From: Seramator thermalis
GTDB lineage: Bacteria > Bacteroidota > Bacteroidia > Bacteroidales > Dysgonomonadaceae
Length of the DNA stretch: 64,000 bases
Assembly (NCBI RefSeq): GCF_004138125.1
Contig: NZ_RXHS01000009.1
Location: 62,001 to 126,000, forward strand
Reading direction: 5' to 3'
Shown: one piece after another, positions 28,710-36,476 of the stretch
How positions within the stretch are numbered: the stretch's first letter is position 1
Layout: each line of letters opens with the position of its first letter
Made by a program: the position numbers and the translations under genes
The notes under the pieces: model-generated
Seen by the model: the letters and a program-made list of their open reading frames with translations, nothing else
Databases searched by the model: none
What the model was told of the DNA's origin: nothing

Positions 28710-29555
28710 ATGAAAAAATTAGTTCTAATTTTAGCGTGTATTGCAATGTCGATGTCCGGCATTTTTGCACAAAACACATGTAAGATGAATGTGGCCACAT
28801 TTAATCTGCGTCTGGACACGCCAAGCGACAGCCTCAATTCCTGGTCGCATCGAAAGGAGATGGTCAAATCGCTCATTCGATTCCACGATTTTGATATTTT
28901 TGGAACGCAGGAAGGCTTTAAGCACCAGCTCGACGGAATACTCGAACTTGGAAACTATGCCTACACGGGCGCCGGCCGCGACGACGGAAAAGACGCCGGC
29001 GAACATTCGGCTGTTTTCTACAAAGTCAACCGTTTCGAACTGCTCGATTCGGGCAATTTTTGGTATTCCGAAACACCCGCTGTTCCCTCGAAAGGTTGGG
29101 ATGCAACTTGCTGCAACCGCATTTGTTCGTGGGGAAAATTCCGTGAAAAGAAATCGGGTCGCGAATTTTATTTTTTCAACTCCCATTTCGATCACCAAGG
29201 CAAAGTGGCACGACACAATTCGTCTTTGCTTCTATTAGCTAAAATCAAAGAAATTGCAGGTAACTTGCCAGTCTTCTGCACGGGCGATTTCAATGCCACT
29301 CCCGACGACGATCCCATTCAAGTCATTTACAAAGACGGTAAATTAAGGGATTCCTATCAAATCGCAAAAGAGCCGCCATACGGAACTTTAGGCACTTTCA
29401 ATAATTTTGATTTGCATTCGCCCTGCAGCGAACGCATTGACTACATATGGGTTACCGATGGCATTGTCGTCAAAAAATATGGAGTTCTCAACGAACAACA
29501 ATATGGACGGTTTCCCTCCGACCACTTTCCGGTGATGGTAAAAGTGTCGTTCTGA
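28710..29555 (+). CDS. secreted endonuclease/exonuclease/phosphatase family protein
   Basis: A 281-residue EEP-fold hydrolase with a cleavable signal (MKKLVLILACIAMSMSGIFA). Motifs in order: MNVATFNLRLDTPSDS, GTQEGF (metal Glu), NSHFDHQG (catalytic His), CTGDFNATPDDDP and PSDHFPVMV. It belongs to the subgroup with the DxxxSWxxR segment (here DSLNSWSHRKEMV), often annotated as secreted endonuclease or metal-dependent hydrolase. It is the second of a tandem pair with clearly different sequence, so the pair is either an old duplication or two recruited genes. A bidirectional terminator follows. Confidence 0.85.
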   Translation: MKKLVLILACIAMSMSGIFAQNTCKMNVATFNLRLDTPSDSLNSWSHRKEMVKSLIRFHDFDIFGTQEGFKHQLDGILELGNYAYTGAGRDDGKDAGEHSAVFYKVNRFELLDSGNFWYSETPAVPSKGWDATCCNRICSWGKFREKKSGREFYFFNSHFDHQGKVARHNSSLLLLAKIKEIAGNLPVFCTGDFNATPDDDPIQVIYKDGKLRDSYQIAKEPPYGTLGTFNNFDLHSPCSERIDYIWVTDGIVVKKYGVLNEQQYGRFPSDHFPVMVKVSF

Positions 29556-29574
29556 AAGTTTGCAAACATCCACG

Positions 29575-29614
29575 AAAAAAAAACCGCTAAGGAAATTTCC
29601 CCGGCGGTTTTTTT
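29575..29614. terminator. bidirectional terminator
   Basis: AAACCGC / GCGGTTT stem with A-run before and T-run after. It serves the EEP pair on the plus strand and the aminotransferase gene on the minus strand. Confidence 0.85.
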
Positions 29615-29649
29615 CGATATAACTTTTTTCTTTTCTATATATTTTCTAC

Positions 29650-30843
29650 TTACGACAATTTAGCCAAAGCCTCTTTGATCCGGGCAACGGCTTTCGTAAT
29701 GTTTTCGTCGGAAGTAGCATACGATAGACGAATGCATTTGGGAGCTCCAAAAGCAGCACCGCCTACGCAGGCCACATGACCTTCTTCGAGCAGATACATG
29801 GCCAAATCGGGTGAATCGTTGATTACTCGACCATTATACGATTTCCCGAAATAATAGTCACATTCCGGAAATACATAAAATGCTCCCATCGGATTATTAA
29901 CCTTCAGTCCCGGAATTTCGCTCAACAAACCCACAATCAAATTTTTTCTTCTTTCGAAAGCTAAGCGCATGGTTTCCACGCAAGACTGGTCACCCGTGTA
30001 GGCAGCCAATGCAGCTTTCTGTGAAATAGACGAAGGGGACGATGTGTTTTGTCCCTGCAATGTGCTGCACGCATCAGCAATCCACTTGGGTGCAGCTATC
30101 CACCCCAAACGCCAACCGGTCATGGCGTAACCTTTCGAAACGCCATTGACGATGATCACGCGATCGCGAATTTCAGCGAACTGCGAAATACTTTCGTGTT
30201 TTCCTACATAATTGATATGTTCGTAAATTTCGTCAGCGATAACAAAAACATTCGGATATTTGACCAGCACATCAGCCAATTCTTTCAGTTCTGCTTTCGA
30301 ATAAACACTTCCCGTGGGATTCGATGGAGAGCAAAGTATCAGGGCTTTGGTTTTTGGCGTAATCGCCTCTTCCAATTGTTGCCCCGTAATCTTAAAATCT
30401 TGTTCTATGCCGGCTTCCACGAAAACCGACTTGCCTTCGGCTAACTTCACCATTTCGGGATAGCTGACCCAATAGGGTGCCGGGATGATCACCTCTTCGT
30501 CCTTATCCACAAGCGCAAGAATCAAATTGTAGATGGAATGTTTTGCACCATTCGAACAAACGATCTGATCGGGTTTATAATCCAAACCGTTTTCCTTTTT
30601 CAGCTTCTCGCAGATTGCTTTTCGTAAGTCCAAAAAGCCGGAAACCGGTGCATAGAACGAAAAGTTATCGTCGATTGCCTTTTTGGCAGCTTCCTTGATG
30701 TGATCGGGAGTAAAAAAATCGGGTTCTCCCACGCTCAGATTTATAACATCGATACCCCGAACCTTGAGTTCATTGCTTTTTTGCGACATTGCCAGCGTCT
30801 CGGATGGCGAAAGGGCTGCCAATCTTGCCGATAAAGGATTCAT
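29650..30843 (-). CDS. aspC: aspartate aminotransferase (class I PLP)
   Basis: A 397-residue fold-type I aminotransferase of the Igamma (AspB-like) subgroup. It exchanges amino groups between aspartate/glutamate and oxaloacetate/2-oxoglutarate; specificity for aspartate is the family default. Marks: INLSVGEPDFFTPDHIKEA, SNGAKHSIYN, PAPYWVSYPEM, SPSNPTGSVY, IADEIYEHINY, the PLP lysine in NGVSKGYAMTGWRLGW, and the substrate Arg in IRLSYATS. The start MNPLSARLAALSPSETL at 30843 fits the family; extending to 30930 would run through the promoter box at 30888-30895. Confidence 0.92.
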   Translation of the reverse strand: MNPLSARLAALSPSETLAMSQKSNELKVRGIDVINLSVGEPDFFTPDHIKEAAKKAIDDNFSFYAPVSGFLDLRKAICEKLKKENGLDYKPDQIVCSNGAKHSIYNLILALVDKDEEVIIPAPYWVSYPEMVKLAEGKSVFVEAGIEQDFKITGQQLEEAITPKTKALILCSPSNPTGSVYSKAELKELADVLVKYPNVFVIADEIYEHINYVGKHESISQFAEIRDRVIIVNGVSKGYAMTGWRLGWIAAPKWIADACSTLQGQNTSSPSSISQKAALAAYTGDQSCVETMRLAFERRKNLIVGLLSEIPGLKVNNPMGAFYVFPECDYYFGKSYNGRVINDSPDLAMYLLEEGHVACVGGAAFGAPKCIRLSYATSDENITKAVARIKEALAKLS

Positions 30844-30887
30844 ATTGTTTGTTTTTTTATTTTGAAAATTGAAGAAATTATCGACCA

Positions 30888-30895
30888 CAAAAATA
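30888..30895 (-). promoter_or_regulatory. -7 promoter box of aspC
   Basis: Minus-strand TATTTTTG, 44 bases before the start at 30843. Confidence 0.55.
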
Positions 30896-30967
30896 ATAAA
30901 AAAGCTTCTGGATTGAAAATTTGCTATCAAAAAAAGTATTTTCTTTACTTTTTGTCATTTAAAAACT

Positions 30968-30993
30968 AAAAAAGCTGCCTAACGGCAGCCTTT
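30968..30993 (-). terminator. terminator of small minus-strand gene
   Basis: Minus strand GGCTGCC-GTTA-GGCAGC stem followed by six Ts, about 100 bases beyond the 46-codon frame. Confidence 0.85.
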
Positions 30994-31089
30994 GAATTTA
31001 TTGTTAATTTAAATTGAATTTCGAAACAAAGCTTCTGCAACCATCCTAAAAAACGATTACTCAGCTTCAACATCATAAGTGTGGCTTGC

Positions 31090-31230
31090 TCAATGTTGCA
31101 AGCACGATTTCAGCTCTCTAAGTCTGTTGATTTTGTACATACGATGTACCACAGACCCGTTGAAAATATTCCGTTCCAGATACTTGATCTGCGACAGAAT
31201 TTCTTCTTTTGTCAGGTTTTTGATATCCAT
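31090..31230 (-). CDS. hypothetical 46-residue protein
   Basis: A short frame starting MDIKNLTKEEILSQIKYLER, rich in Lys/Glu/Leu and probably helical. AAAGGA lies nine bases before the ATG, an unusually clear ribosome site for this genome. A TATCTTTG -7 box lies ~115 bases upstream and a strong terminator ~100 bases downstream, so a transcript of about 375 nt is likely. I do not recognise the protein. The final codons overlap a hairpin (GTGCTTGC/GCAAGCCAC). In the next frame the sequence continues ASHTYDVEAE before a stop, so a frameshifted longer protein is possible. A structured RNA is the alternative. Confidence 0.45.
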   Translation of the reverse strand: MDIKNLTKEEILSQIKYLERNIFNGSVVHRMYKINRLRELKSCLQH

Positions 31231-31346
31231 AATTATTCCTTTCTTTGTTTATGATTATCGGCAACCTCGCTTTAAGAAGCCATTACAATATGTTTTGATA
31301 ACCTAAAAAATGATTCTTAATAACTCACTTGCCATTAAAATCACAA

Positions 31347-31354
31347 CAAAGATA
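31347..31354 (-). promoter_or_regulatory. -7 promoter box of small gene
   Basis: Minus-strand TATCTTTG upstream of the 46-codon frame, predicting a leader of about 110 bases. Confidence 0.5.
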
Positions 31355-31925
31355 CAACAAAAAATATGCCGTACAACATATTTTTGATAGATTTTTTCGA
31401 AACAAAATAGACAAAACCTATTTCTTCAGAAACCTTGAACACATTTATCCGGGATTATCCGCGTCAGTCAAAGAGAAACCAAACAGAATTAAAATTAGTA
31501 ACTCGTCATTCGCAATTTGAAATTCCCTTCCGAATTCATCATTGTTCGAATGATACTATGGTCGTATTTGCGTCGTACTTCGCTCTTGTTGACCTTGCAC
31601 AAATTCCAAAAAAGGAATTTTTCGACGTAAATATTGATAAACAATATGTTAAGACTTTCAACCACCTCAACTCCGAATCTGACAAATTTCAGTAATCGAC
31701 GATGAGCCGTTTCCATTCTATAGAGACCAATGTTGATGCCATAACACATATTTTTGCCGGTGATTCGAAGAATGCTATCTTGTTTACTCAGACCGGTAAA
31801 GGGCTATAGACCTGTCTATGTTTGATGAAGAAAAAGTAGGAATTTTTACGAAATTAAGGTTATTCCACTACGAATGTGGGCACTTGATGTGATAGATTTC
31901 ACAACGAATTGATTCTAATATCATT
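31355..31925. other. gene-free left flank of mobile element
   Basis: About 570 bases with no frame I can assign. An 84-codon minus-strand frame (31495-31749) has no family resemblance and no promoter box. The 19-bp core of the interspersed repeat lies at 31562-31580. Confidence 0.5.
31562..31580 (+). repeat. interspersed repeat, short copy 2
   Basis: TCGTATTTGCGTCGTACTT is identical to positions 5424-5442 of copy 1; similarity stops abruptly on both sides. Confidence 0.5.
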
Positions 31926-31938
31926 GCGGAAGCTGGGG
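31926..31938 (+). repeat. attL, left 13-bp attachment repeat
   Basis: GCGGAAGCTGGGG duplicates the 3' end of the tRNA-Ser gene at 39416-39428. The bases to the left (TCATT versus TCATTT) also agree except for one indel. This marks the far end of the inserted element. Confidence 0.8.
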
Positions 31939-32040
31939 TACTACCCGCACAATTTATCGGAATTTGATTCAATAAAACCAATAATCTGTTTATGTGTATA
32001 TTATAATACTTTTAATTCGATAAAGTTTAGCGTAATATGT

Positions 32041-32071
32041 TTTGATATATCATTTATTGTAGGTAAATTTG
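32041..32071 (+). promoter_or_regulatory. integrase promoter overlapping arm repeats
   Basis: -33 TTTG (32041-32044), 19-base spacer, -7 TAAATTTG (32064-32071): a consensus Bacteroidota promoter. The -7 box lies inside the GTAGGTAAA repeats, so integrase bound there could shut off its own gene (inference). Confidence 0.65.
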
Positions 32072-32093
32072 TAGGTAAATAATAAATACCTAC
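32059..32093 (+). repeat. left arm-type repeats
   Basis: GTAGGTAAA at 32059-32067 and 32071-32079 (12-base period), then the inverted TACCTAC at 32087-32093. The same pair with the same period recurs at 39364-39384 near the right end. Position and symmetry suit integrase arm-binding sites. Confidence 0.55.
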
Positions 32094-32097
32094 TGTA

Positions 32098-33366
32098 ATG
32101 GCAACAAATTTTTACCTCGACACACGATCAAACAAAAAAGGAGATCACCCGATAAATGTTTCGATCGTGATCAAAGGAGAAAGACTGTTAACGACGACGG
32201 GATACAGCATTTCGCCCGACAAATGGAATAGGGAACGCCAAAGAGTAAATCAAGGGTTTTCCAATGCAAACGGGATTACCTACAATGTGATCAATAACAA
32301 GTTATCTGAAATTGAGAGTTATTTTTCTAAACTTGAAAATCAAATCGAGATTTCAGACACGACCAATTTTAATTTAAAAGATGAGTTTGCCGAGAAATTC
32401 CGTACCAATAAGACTAAAAAGAAAGCTGAAACCATCTTTGATCATATGGATGAGTTTATAAGTGAAGTAGGTAAGCTTAACGACTGGACTGTTTCAACCG
32501 TTGAAAAATTCAATGCTTTAAAGAACCATTTGAGAACATTTAACCCTGCCTTGAAATACGAAAATCTTAATGAGAGCGGTTTAATTTCATTCATGGACTA
32601 TCTCAAAAATGTACCATTAACTGGGGATGTACAGGGAATGAGAAACAGCACAATCAAAAACCGAATAAGTTTTCTGAAATGGTTTTTGAGGTGGGCGACA
32701 AAGAAGGGTTATAACAATGAAGCGGCTTTTCTGTCATTCAACCCAAAGATAAAAACGATCAAATCGACAGACAAAGAAATTGTTTTCCTTGACTGGGAGG
32801 AATTGATCCGTGTTTATAATTTTGAGTTTCCAGACAACAAAAAATATCTCACAAGGGTAAGAGATGTGTTTTGTTTCAGTTGCTTTACAGGACTTCGCTA
32901 TTCGGATACGGCGAACTTGAAACGTTCTAATATTCATGAGACCTATATTTCGTTAACCTCAATCAAGGATTCGGACAATCTGAAAATTGAGTTGAACAAG
33001 TATTCCGCAGCGATACTGGACAAATACAAAGATGAACAATTTCCTTATGACAGAGCTTTGCCGGTAATAAGCAACCAGCGATCAAACGAATATTTGAAAG
33101 AGATGGCCAAGCTTTGCGGAATTGATACACCCGTTACGGAGGTATATTATAAAGGAAATGAACGGATCGAGGAAGTTAGACCAAAGTACGAAATGATATG
33201 CACGCATACAGCCCGCAGAACGTTCATCAGTAACGCGTTGATGAAAGGTATCCCCGTTAACGTAGTGATGAAATGGACGGGGCACAGCGATTATAATGCC
33301 ATGAAACCGTATATCGCTATAGCGGACACGGCAAAGAAAAACGAGATGGATAAATTTAACTTATAA
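32098..33366 (+). CDS. int: tyrosine-type site-specific integrase
   Basis: A 422-residue tyrosine recombinase that catalyses integration and excision. Domains: N-terminal arm-binding domain (about 1-85: NVSIVIKGERLLTTTGYSIS, SPDKWNRERQRV), a SAM-like core-binding domain (about 105-210), and the catalytic domain (about 230-420). Catalytic residues: Arg in CFTGLRYSDTANL, a Lys in the TSIKDSDNLKIEL hairpin region, the HxxR box in HTARRTFISNALMKG, GHSD, and nucleophile Tyr in AMKPYIAI. It lies 160 bases inside attL with its own promoter, as expected for an element that targets the tRNA-Ser 3' end. Integrity of all motifs suggests it is functional. Confidence 0.93.
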   Translation: MATNFYLDTRSNKKGDHPINVSIVIKGERLLTTTGYSISPDKWNRERQRVNQGFSNANGITYNVINNKLSEIESYFSKLENQIEISDTTNFNLKDEFAEKFRTNKTKKKAETIFDHMDEFISEVGKLNDWTVSTVEKFNALKNHLRTFNPALKYENLNESGLISFMDYLKNVPLTGDVQGMRNSTIKNRISFLKWFLRWATKKGYNNEAAFLSFNPKIKTIKSTDKEIVFLDWEELIRVYNFEFPDNKKYLTRVRDVFCFSCFTGLRYSDTANLKRSNIHETYISLTSIKDSDNLKIELNKYSAAILDKYKDEQFPYDRALPVISNQRSNEYLKEMAKLCGIDTPVTEVYYKGNERIEEVRPKYEMICTHTARRTFISNALMKGIPVNVVMKWTGHSDYNAMKPYIAIADTAKKNEMDKFNL

Positions 33367-33376
33367 ATTATGCACA

Positions 33377-34252
33377 ATGGAAACAAATAAAGTTTTTGAG
33401 CTGGTTGAATTTTTTTACAACAAAAAAACTGAATTGGCAAATCATTACGACGTGGTAAATAAATGTGTATCGTTGAGAAATGAAGCCTATAATTTAAAAC
33501 CAAAAAGTCCGCTATATGATGATACAGCCTACAAAAACAAAATAAATGAGTTACAAAAGTATATAGGAGGTAGCCACATCAATGATTATATAGATAGCAT
33601 TCACGGCAAAATAACCGAATTTGGTTTTGTCACACAATGCGGAACATACAAAAATCAAATTCAGGATGTTATCGATGGATGGCTGAAGGATATAACAGAC
33701 AGGAAAGAAGCAATAGATCAATTAATCGAATGTAAACGACAATTCAATGAATTAAAGTCGGAGGAAGAATTAAAATCGGAGGAAGTGAAGTCGGAGGAAG
33801 TGAAGTCGGAGGAAGTGAAGTCGGAGGAAGTGAAGGAAGTGAAGGAAGTGAAGAAAGTGAAGAAAGTTTGGTTTGTCCTTATGTGGATCGATGCGATTTT
33901 ATTTGATGATCTGGAATACATACTAAAGGAAACATTCGATAAATATCTGGAGAAAAAGTACAAGGACTTGTCGGCTGATTTAGAGCCGTTTTTAGAGCGC
34001 TTTGATGCTGATGTGATAGAAAGCATCATTGATTACAAACGATTGCCTGATGGAGCTGAGAAACCTATCTGGAATAAACAGGCGGATGCACACGTATTTA
34101 GACGCAAACTGAAAATTAAGGCAACGGATATGGATAAAATGTTTCTTTACAAAAACAGTAAGGATAAAATAACAGAAAAATTAAGATACAATACGGACAC
34201 AAACAATGATAACAGCAAATTGGCAAAGATTTTAGCAAAACATTATTTTTAA
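33377..34252 (+). CDS. coiled-coil protein with SEEVK repeats
   Basis: A 291-residue protein of unknown function, ten bases after int and thus co-transcribed. The N-terminal part (1-130) is helical and charged. Residues ~134-165 are a tandem of SEEVK then KEV/KKV units, encoded by four copies of a 15-base repeat (33776-33835) followed by 9-base units. The C-terminal third (KYLEKKYKDLSADLEPF to SKLAKILAKHYF) looks globular and helical. No catalytic motif or membrane segment is seen, and I find no family name. It could be an element regulator or an interference protein, but nothing shows this. A terminator follows immediately. Confidence 0.6.
   Translation: METNKVFELVEFFYNKKTELANHYDVVNKCVSLRNEAYNLKPKSPLYDDTAYKNKINELQKYIGGSHINDYIDSIHGKITEFGFVTQCGTYKNQIQDVIDGWLKDITDRKEAIDQLIECKRQFNELKSEEELKSEEVKSEEVKSEEVKSEEVKEVKEVKKVKKVWFVLMWIDAILFDDLEYILKETFDKYLEKKYKDLSADLEPFLERFDADVIESIIDYKRLPDGAEKPIWNKQADAHVFRRKLKIKATDMDKMFLYKNSKDKITEKLRYNTDTNNDNSKLAKILAKHYF
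33776..33868 (+). repeat. in-frame 15-base tandem repeat
   Basis: Four perfect copies of TCGGAGGAAGTGAAG (33776-33835) followed by degenerate 9-base units. Copy-number change would add or remove SEEVK pentapeptides without a frameshift. Confidence 0.85.
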
Positions 34253-34282
34253 ACTGTCCAACCAAAATGAATAATATTAAAT

Positions 34283-34310
34283 AAGGTGCTGAAATATGCA
34301 CCTTTTTTTT
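34283..34310 (+). terminator. terminator of int operon
   Basis: AGGTGC-8-GCACCT stem followed by seven Ts, 30 bases after the coiled-coil gene. Confidence 0.85.
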
Positions 34311-34319
34311 ATTTCTAAA

Positions 34320-34390
34320 ATCGACCACCTTAACGACATATTTCGACCATGATAACCAATGATAACCGAAAAATCGACCAACCTCATCGA
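34320..34390 (+). repeat. repeated TCGACC sites upstream of replication operon
   Basis: TCGACC occurs four times in about 70 bases, with nearby TTAAC and a doubled GATAACC. It lies between the int terminator and the promoter at 34445, so it may be the binding array of an element regulator (inference). Confidence 0.4.
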
Positions 34391-34444
34391 CCTTAACTAA
34401 TTAATTATTAGTATATTATTGTACATCAAGGTAACATTCATTCG

Positions 34445-34452
34445 TAAATTTG
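34445..34452 (+). promoter_or_regulatory. -7 promoter box of replication operon
   Basis: TAAATTTG fits TAnnTTTG. A TTG at 34419-34421 could be the -33 element (23-base spacer). The leader to ATG 34542 is about 85 bases and contains GGAGTACTC. Confidence 0.5.
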
Positions 34453-34541
34453 TATCGTGTAAAACGAATAGAAAGTGCGAACTATTCGGAGGTACGCAAG
34501 CGAGGCACAAGCTGGAGTACTCACACTAAAATTCAAACATT

Positions 34542-34841
34542 ATGGATTTTTCTAAAACAAACACAATGGTTTTGATAAGTGAAACCGATTTTGAGAAAGC
34601 GATCTATTCCGCAGTGGAAAAAGCACTTGGAAACAGAAAAGTTGCGACAAAAGATCACCCACGTTACGTCAAAGGATTGAAAGGTATCCGAGAGCTTTTT
34701 GGCGTCTCACATGCAACCGCTCAACGATACAAGGATACGATCCTCAAAGACGCCGTTTCGCAACAAGGACGTGTCATTATCGTAGACGTGGAAAAAGCAC
34801 TCGAATTATTCAACGAAAATAAACAGAATAGGGAGGCGTAA
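34542..34841 (+). CDS. small HTH (excisionase/DUF3853-like) protein
   Basis: A 99-residue protein. The C-terminal half is a MerR/excisionase-type winged helix: VKGLKGIRELFGVSHATAQR, then YKDTILKDAVSQQGRVIIVDVEKALELF, where the helix-turn-helix picks DNA and the last part forms the wing and a helix. The N-terminal half is a charged helical extension. It resembles DUF3853-type proteins in Bacteroidota mobile elements and corresponds in position and fold to AlpA-like activators of satellites. A role in excision or in turning on the following operon is inferred. First gene of the second operon; four bases to the next. Confidence 0.65.
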   Translation: MDFSKTNTMVLISETDFEKAIYSAVEKALGNRKVATKDHPRYVKGLKGIRELFGVSHATAQRYKDTILKDAVSQQGRVIIVDVEKALELFNENKQNREA

Positions 34842-34845
34842 AATC

Positions 34846-35268
34846 ATGACACAAAACGAACAACGCCCCCGTCGGCAGGGACCGACGAAGGGCGATAATA
34901 TCATCAACGTTGGAGGCGTGATTGGACAGGACAAAGATACTCAAAATCTTTGTAATGAGAAACATAAATCCGAAAAAAAAGAAAGTAGTTTTTTGAAGCG
35001 AACACTGATCGTGTATAGACAATTAAGGAAAAGCGGGGCAGGGACAGTAAACATGGTGGATGTTGAACTGAAATTCAAAGGTTACGATTTTGATACCCAA
35101 CAAGTCAGGCAGTCTCTCTGGTATCTGGTAAAAAACGATTACATTCGCTATTGGGGGCGGGACAGATGCTCGCTTACAGGTCATATTGCCGATTGGTTTG
35201 AAATGCCATGCAACCCCAAGAAAGTATTTACTATAAAAAGGGCAAAGGGGCAAAGCTATGGAAAATAA
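34846..35268 (+). CDS. hypothetical protein of mobile element
   Basis: A 140-residue protein I do not recognise. The N terminus (1-50) is polar and Arg/Lys-rich and probably disordered. The core LIVYRQLRKSGAGTVNMVDV, followed by VRQSLWYLVKNDYIRYWGRD, has the rhythm of a winged-helix fold (three helices and a wing with Arg/Trp). The C terminus is basic. Its stop overlaps the start of the ATPase gene by 11 bases, so it is translationally coupled and perhaps a partner in replication initiation. No function is claimed. Confidence 0.55.
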   Translation: MTQNEQRPRRQGPTKGDNIINVGGVIGQDKDTQNLCNEKHKSEKKESSFLKRTLIVYRQLRKSGAGTVNMVDVELKFKGYDFDTQQVRQSLWYLVKNDYIRYWGRDRCSLTGHIADWFEMPCNPKKVFTIKRAKGQSYGK

Positions 35269-36421
35269 CGACAGAAATTTTTTAGCCGATTTCAAGGTGC
35301 ATACGGCGCAGCTGGAACAAGGGTTAAAGGAGCAACCGATCGTCGAACCAGCGCCACCATATACAGCCACAGGCGGTGCGGTAACGCAGTTGTCCGATTG
35401 GCAGGTGCAGGAAATAGTCCGATCATCAAAAATGGATCTGGCGGTCGATACGGAGAGGCCTCCTTATTGTCTCTTTATCGATGATGCACCAGTTTTGGGA
35501 CTCGGGGACATTTCGACGATCATAGGCAAGGCGAAATCAAGGAAAACATTTGCATCCGGGCTTATCCTGGCGGCGATGGCAGGAAATACGTCAGTTAACG
35601 AAAGAATTCGCGGAGAGCTGCCGTTTGATAAACAGGACGTGCTACTGGTTGACACCGAACAAAGCGAATTTTACGCCAAAACGAGTGCCAGGCGTGTTTT
35701 CGGGATTTTGAATAAGGACTATATGAGCGATGATTTGCCAAACTTCCATGCACACACGTTGAGGCCATATTCGCCACCCGAGAGGTTGCAGGTCATCGAG
35801 AACCTTATATATAGTATGCCAAATCTCGGATTTGTAGTGATAGACGGAATACGTGACCTGATTACATCTATCAACGACGAGGAACAAGCCACAATGATAA
35901 CAAGCAAACTACTCAAATGGAGCACGGAGCGGATGATCCACATTTGTTGTGTGCTGCATATGAACAAGGCTGATAACAACGCTCGAGGACACGTGGGAAC
36001 GGAATTGATGAATAAATCACTGGCCGTTTTGGGCGTGAATAAGATTGATAATAATGAGGAATACTCCGAGATCATTCCAATAGCCACCCGAGACAAAGAA
36101 CCGGCATCAATCGTATTTGGCGTTGAAGACGGTTTGCCATACATTTTGTCGGAGGAAGATGCGGATGCGTTGAGGAAAACACCCGACAAAAAGAAAGTTG
36201 TTCGACCAACCGACTGGACTGATGAGGAACACACCGGCATACTTGGGCGGATGTTCGAGAAAGAGCCTCAAATGAAATATGGGGATTTTGTTTTTGCGGT
36301 ACAAAATGCATACGGGAATATAGGAATAGCAAAAGCCAAGCAATTTATTTCGCATTTCAAAAATAAAGAGCTTATCAAGTGGGAGGAGAAGGGGAGACAA
36401 ACCATTTACACGATAATTTAG
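35258..36421 (+). CDS. RepA/AAA_25-type ATPase (replicative helicase-like)
   Basis: A 387-residue RecA-fold ATPase of the RepA/AAA_25 group, often hexameric plasmid or phage helicases. Walker A is IIGKAKSRKTF; the usual Gly before Lys is replaced by Arg, a variant I associate with Bacteroidota members. Next come LLVDTEQSEFYAKTSARRVF, Walker B in GFVVIDGIRDLI, and the motif 3-like CCVLHMNKADNNARGHVGTE. The C-terminal 70 residues (DWTDEEHTGILGRMFEKEPQ..) look like a winged helix that could bind DNA. It lies directly left of the iteron-like block and the primase gene, so a role in replicating the element is likely. Confidence 0.8.
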   Translation: MENNDRNFLADFKVHTAQLEQGLKEQPIVEPAPPYTATGGAVTQLSDWQVQEIVRSSKMDLAVDTERPPYCLFIDDAPVLGLGDISTIIGKAKSRKTFASGLILAAMAGNTSVNERIRGELPFDKQDVLLVDTEQSEFYAKTSARRVFGILNKDYMSDDLPNFHAHTLRPYSPPERLQVIENLIYSMPNLGFVVIDGIRDLITSINDEEQATMITSKLLKWSTERMIHICCVLHMNKADNNARGHVGTELMNKSLAVLGVNKIDNNEEYSEIIPIATRDKEPASIVFGVEDGLPYILSEEDADALRKTPDKKKVVRPTDWTDEEHTGILGRMFEKEPQMKYGDFVFAVQNAYGNIGIAKAKQFISHFKNKELIKWEEKGRQTIYTII

Positions 36422-36476
36422 TATGAGTTTATCAATGGATTTATCAATGAGTTTAATTTTATGGTTTAACCGATTC

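Noticed and set aside
30968-31354. tmRNA or RNase P RNA for the ~375-nt minus-strand unit
   Set aside because: The length fits, but there is no ALAA-type tag, no tRNA-like ends and no RNase P core motif.
31495-31749. 84-codon minus-strand frame left of attL
   Set aside because: No recognisable family, no promoter box or ribosome site, and it contains the interspersed repeat core.
31926-31950. Second tRNA-like fragment
   Set aside because: Only 13 bases match the tRNA-Ser 3' end; this is the attL core, not a tRNA gene.
33776-33868. CRISPR-like array from short repeats
   Set aside because: Repeats are contiguous, in frame and only 9-15 bases without spacers; no cas gene is in the window.
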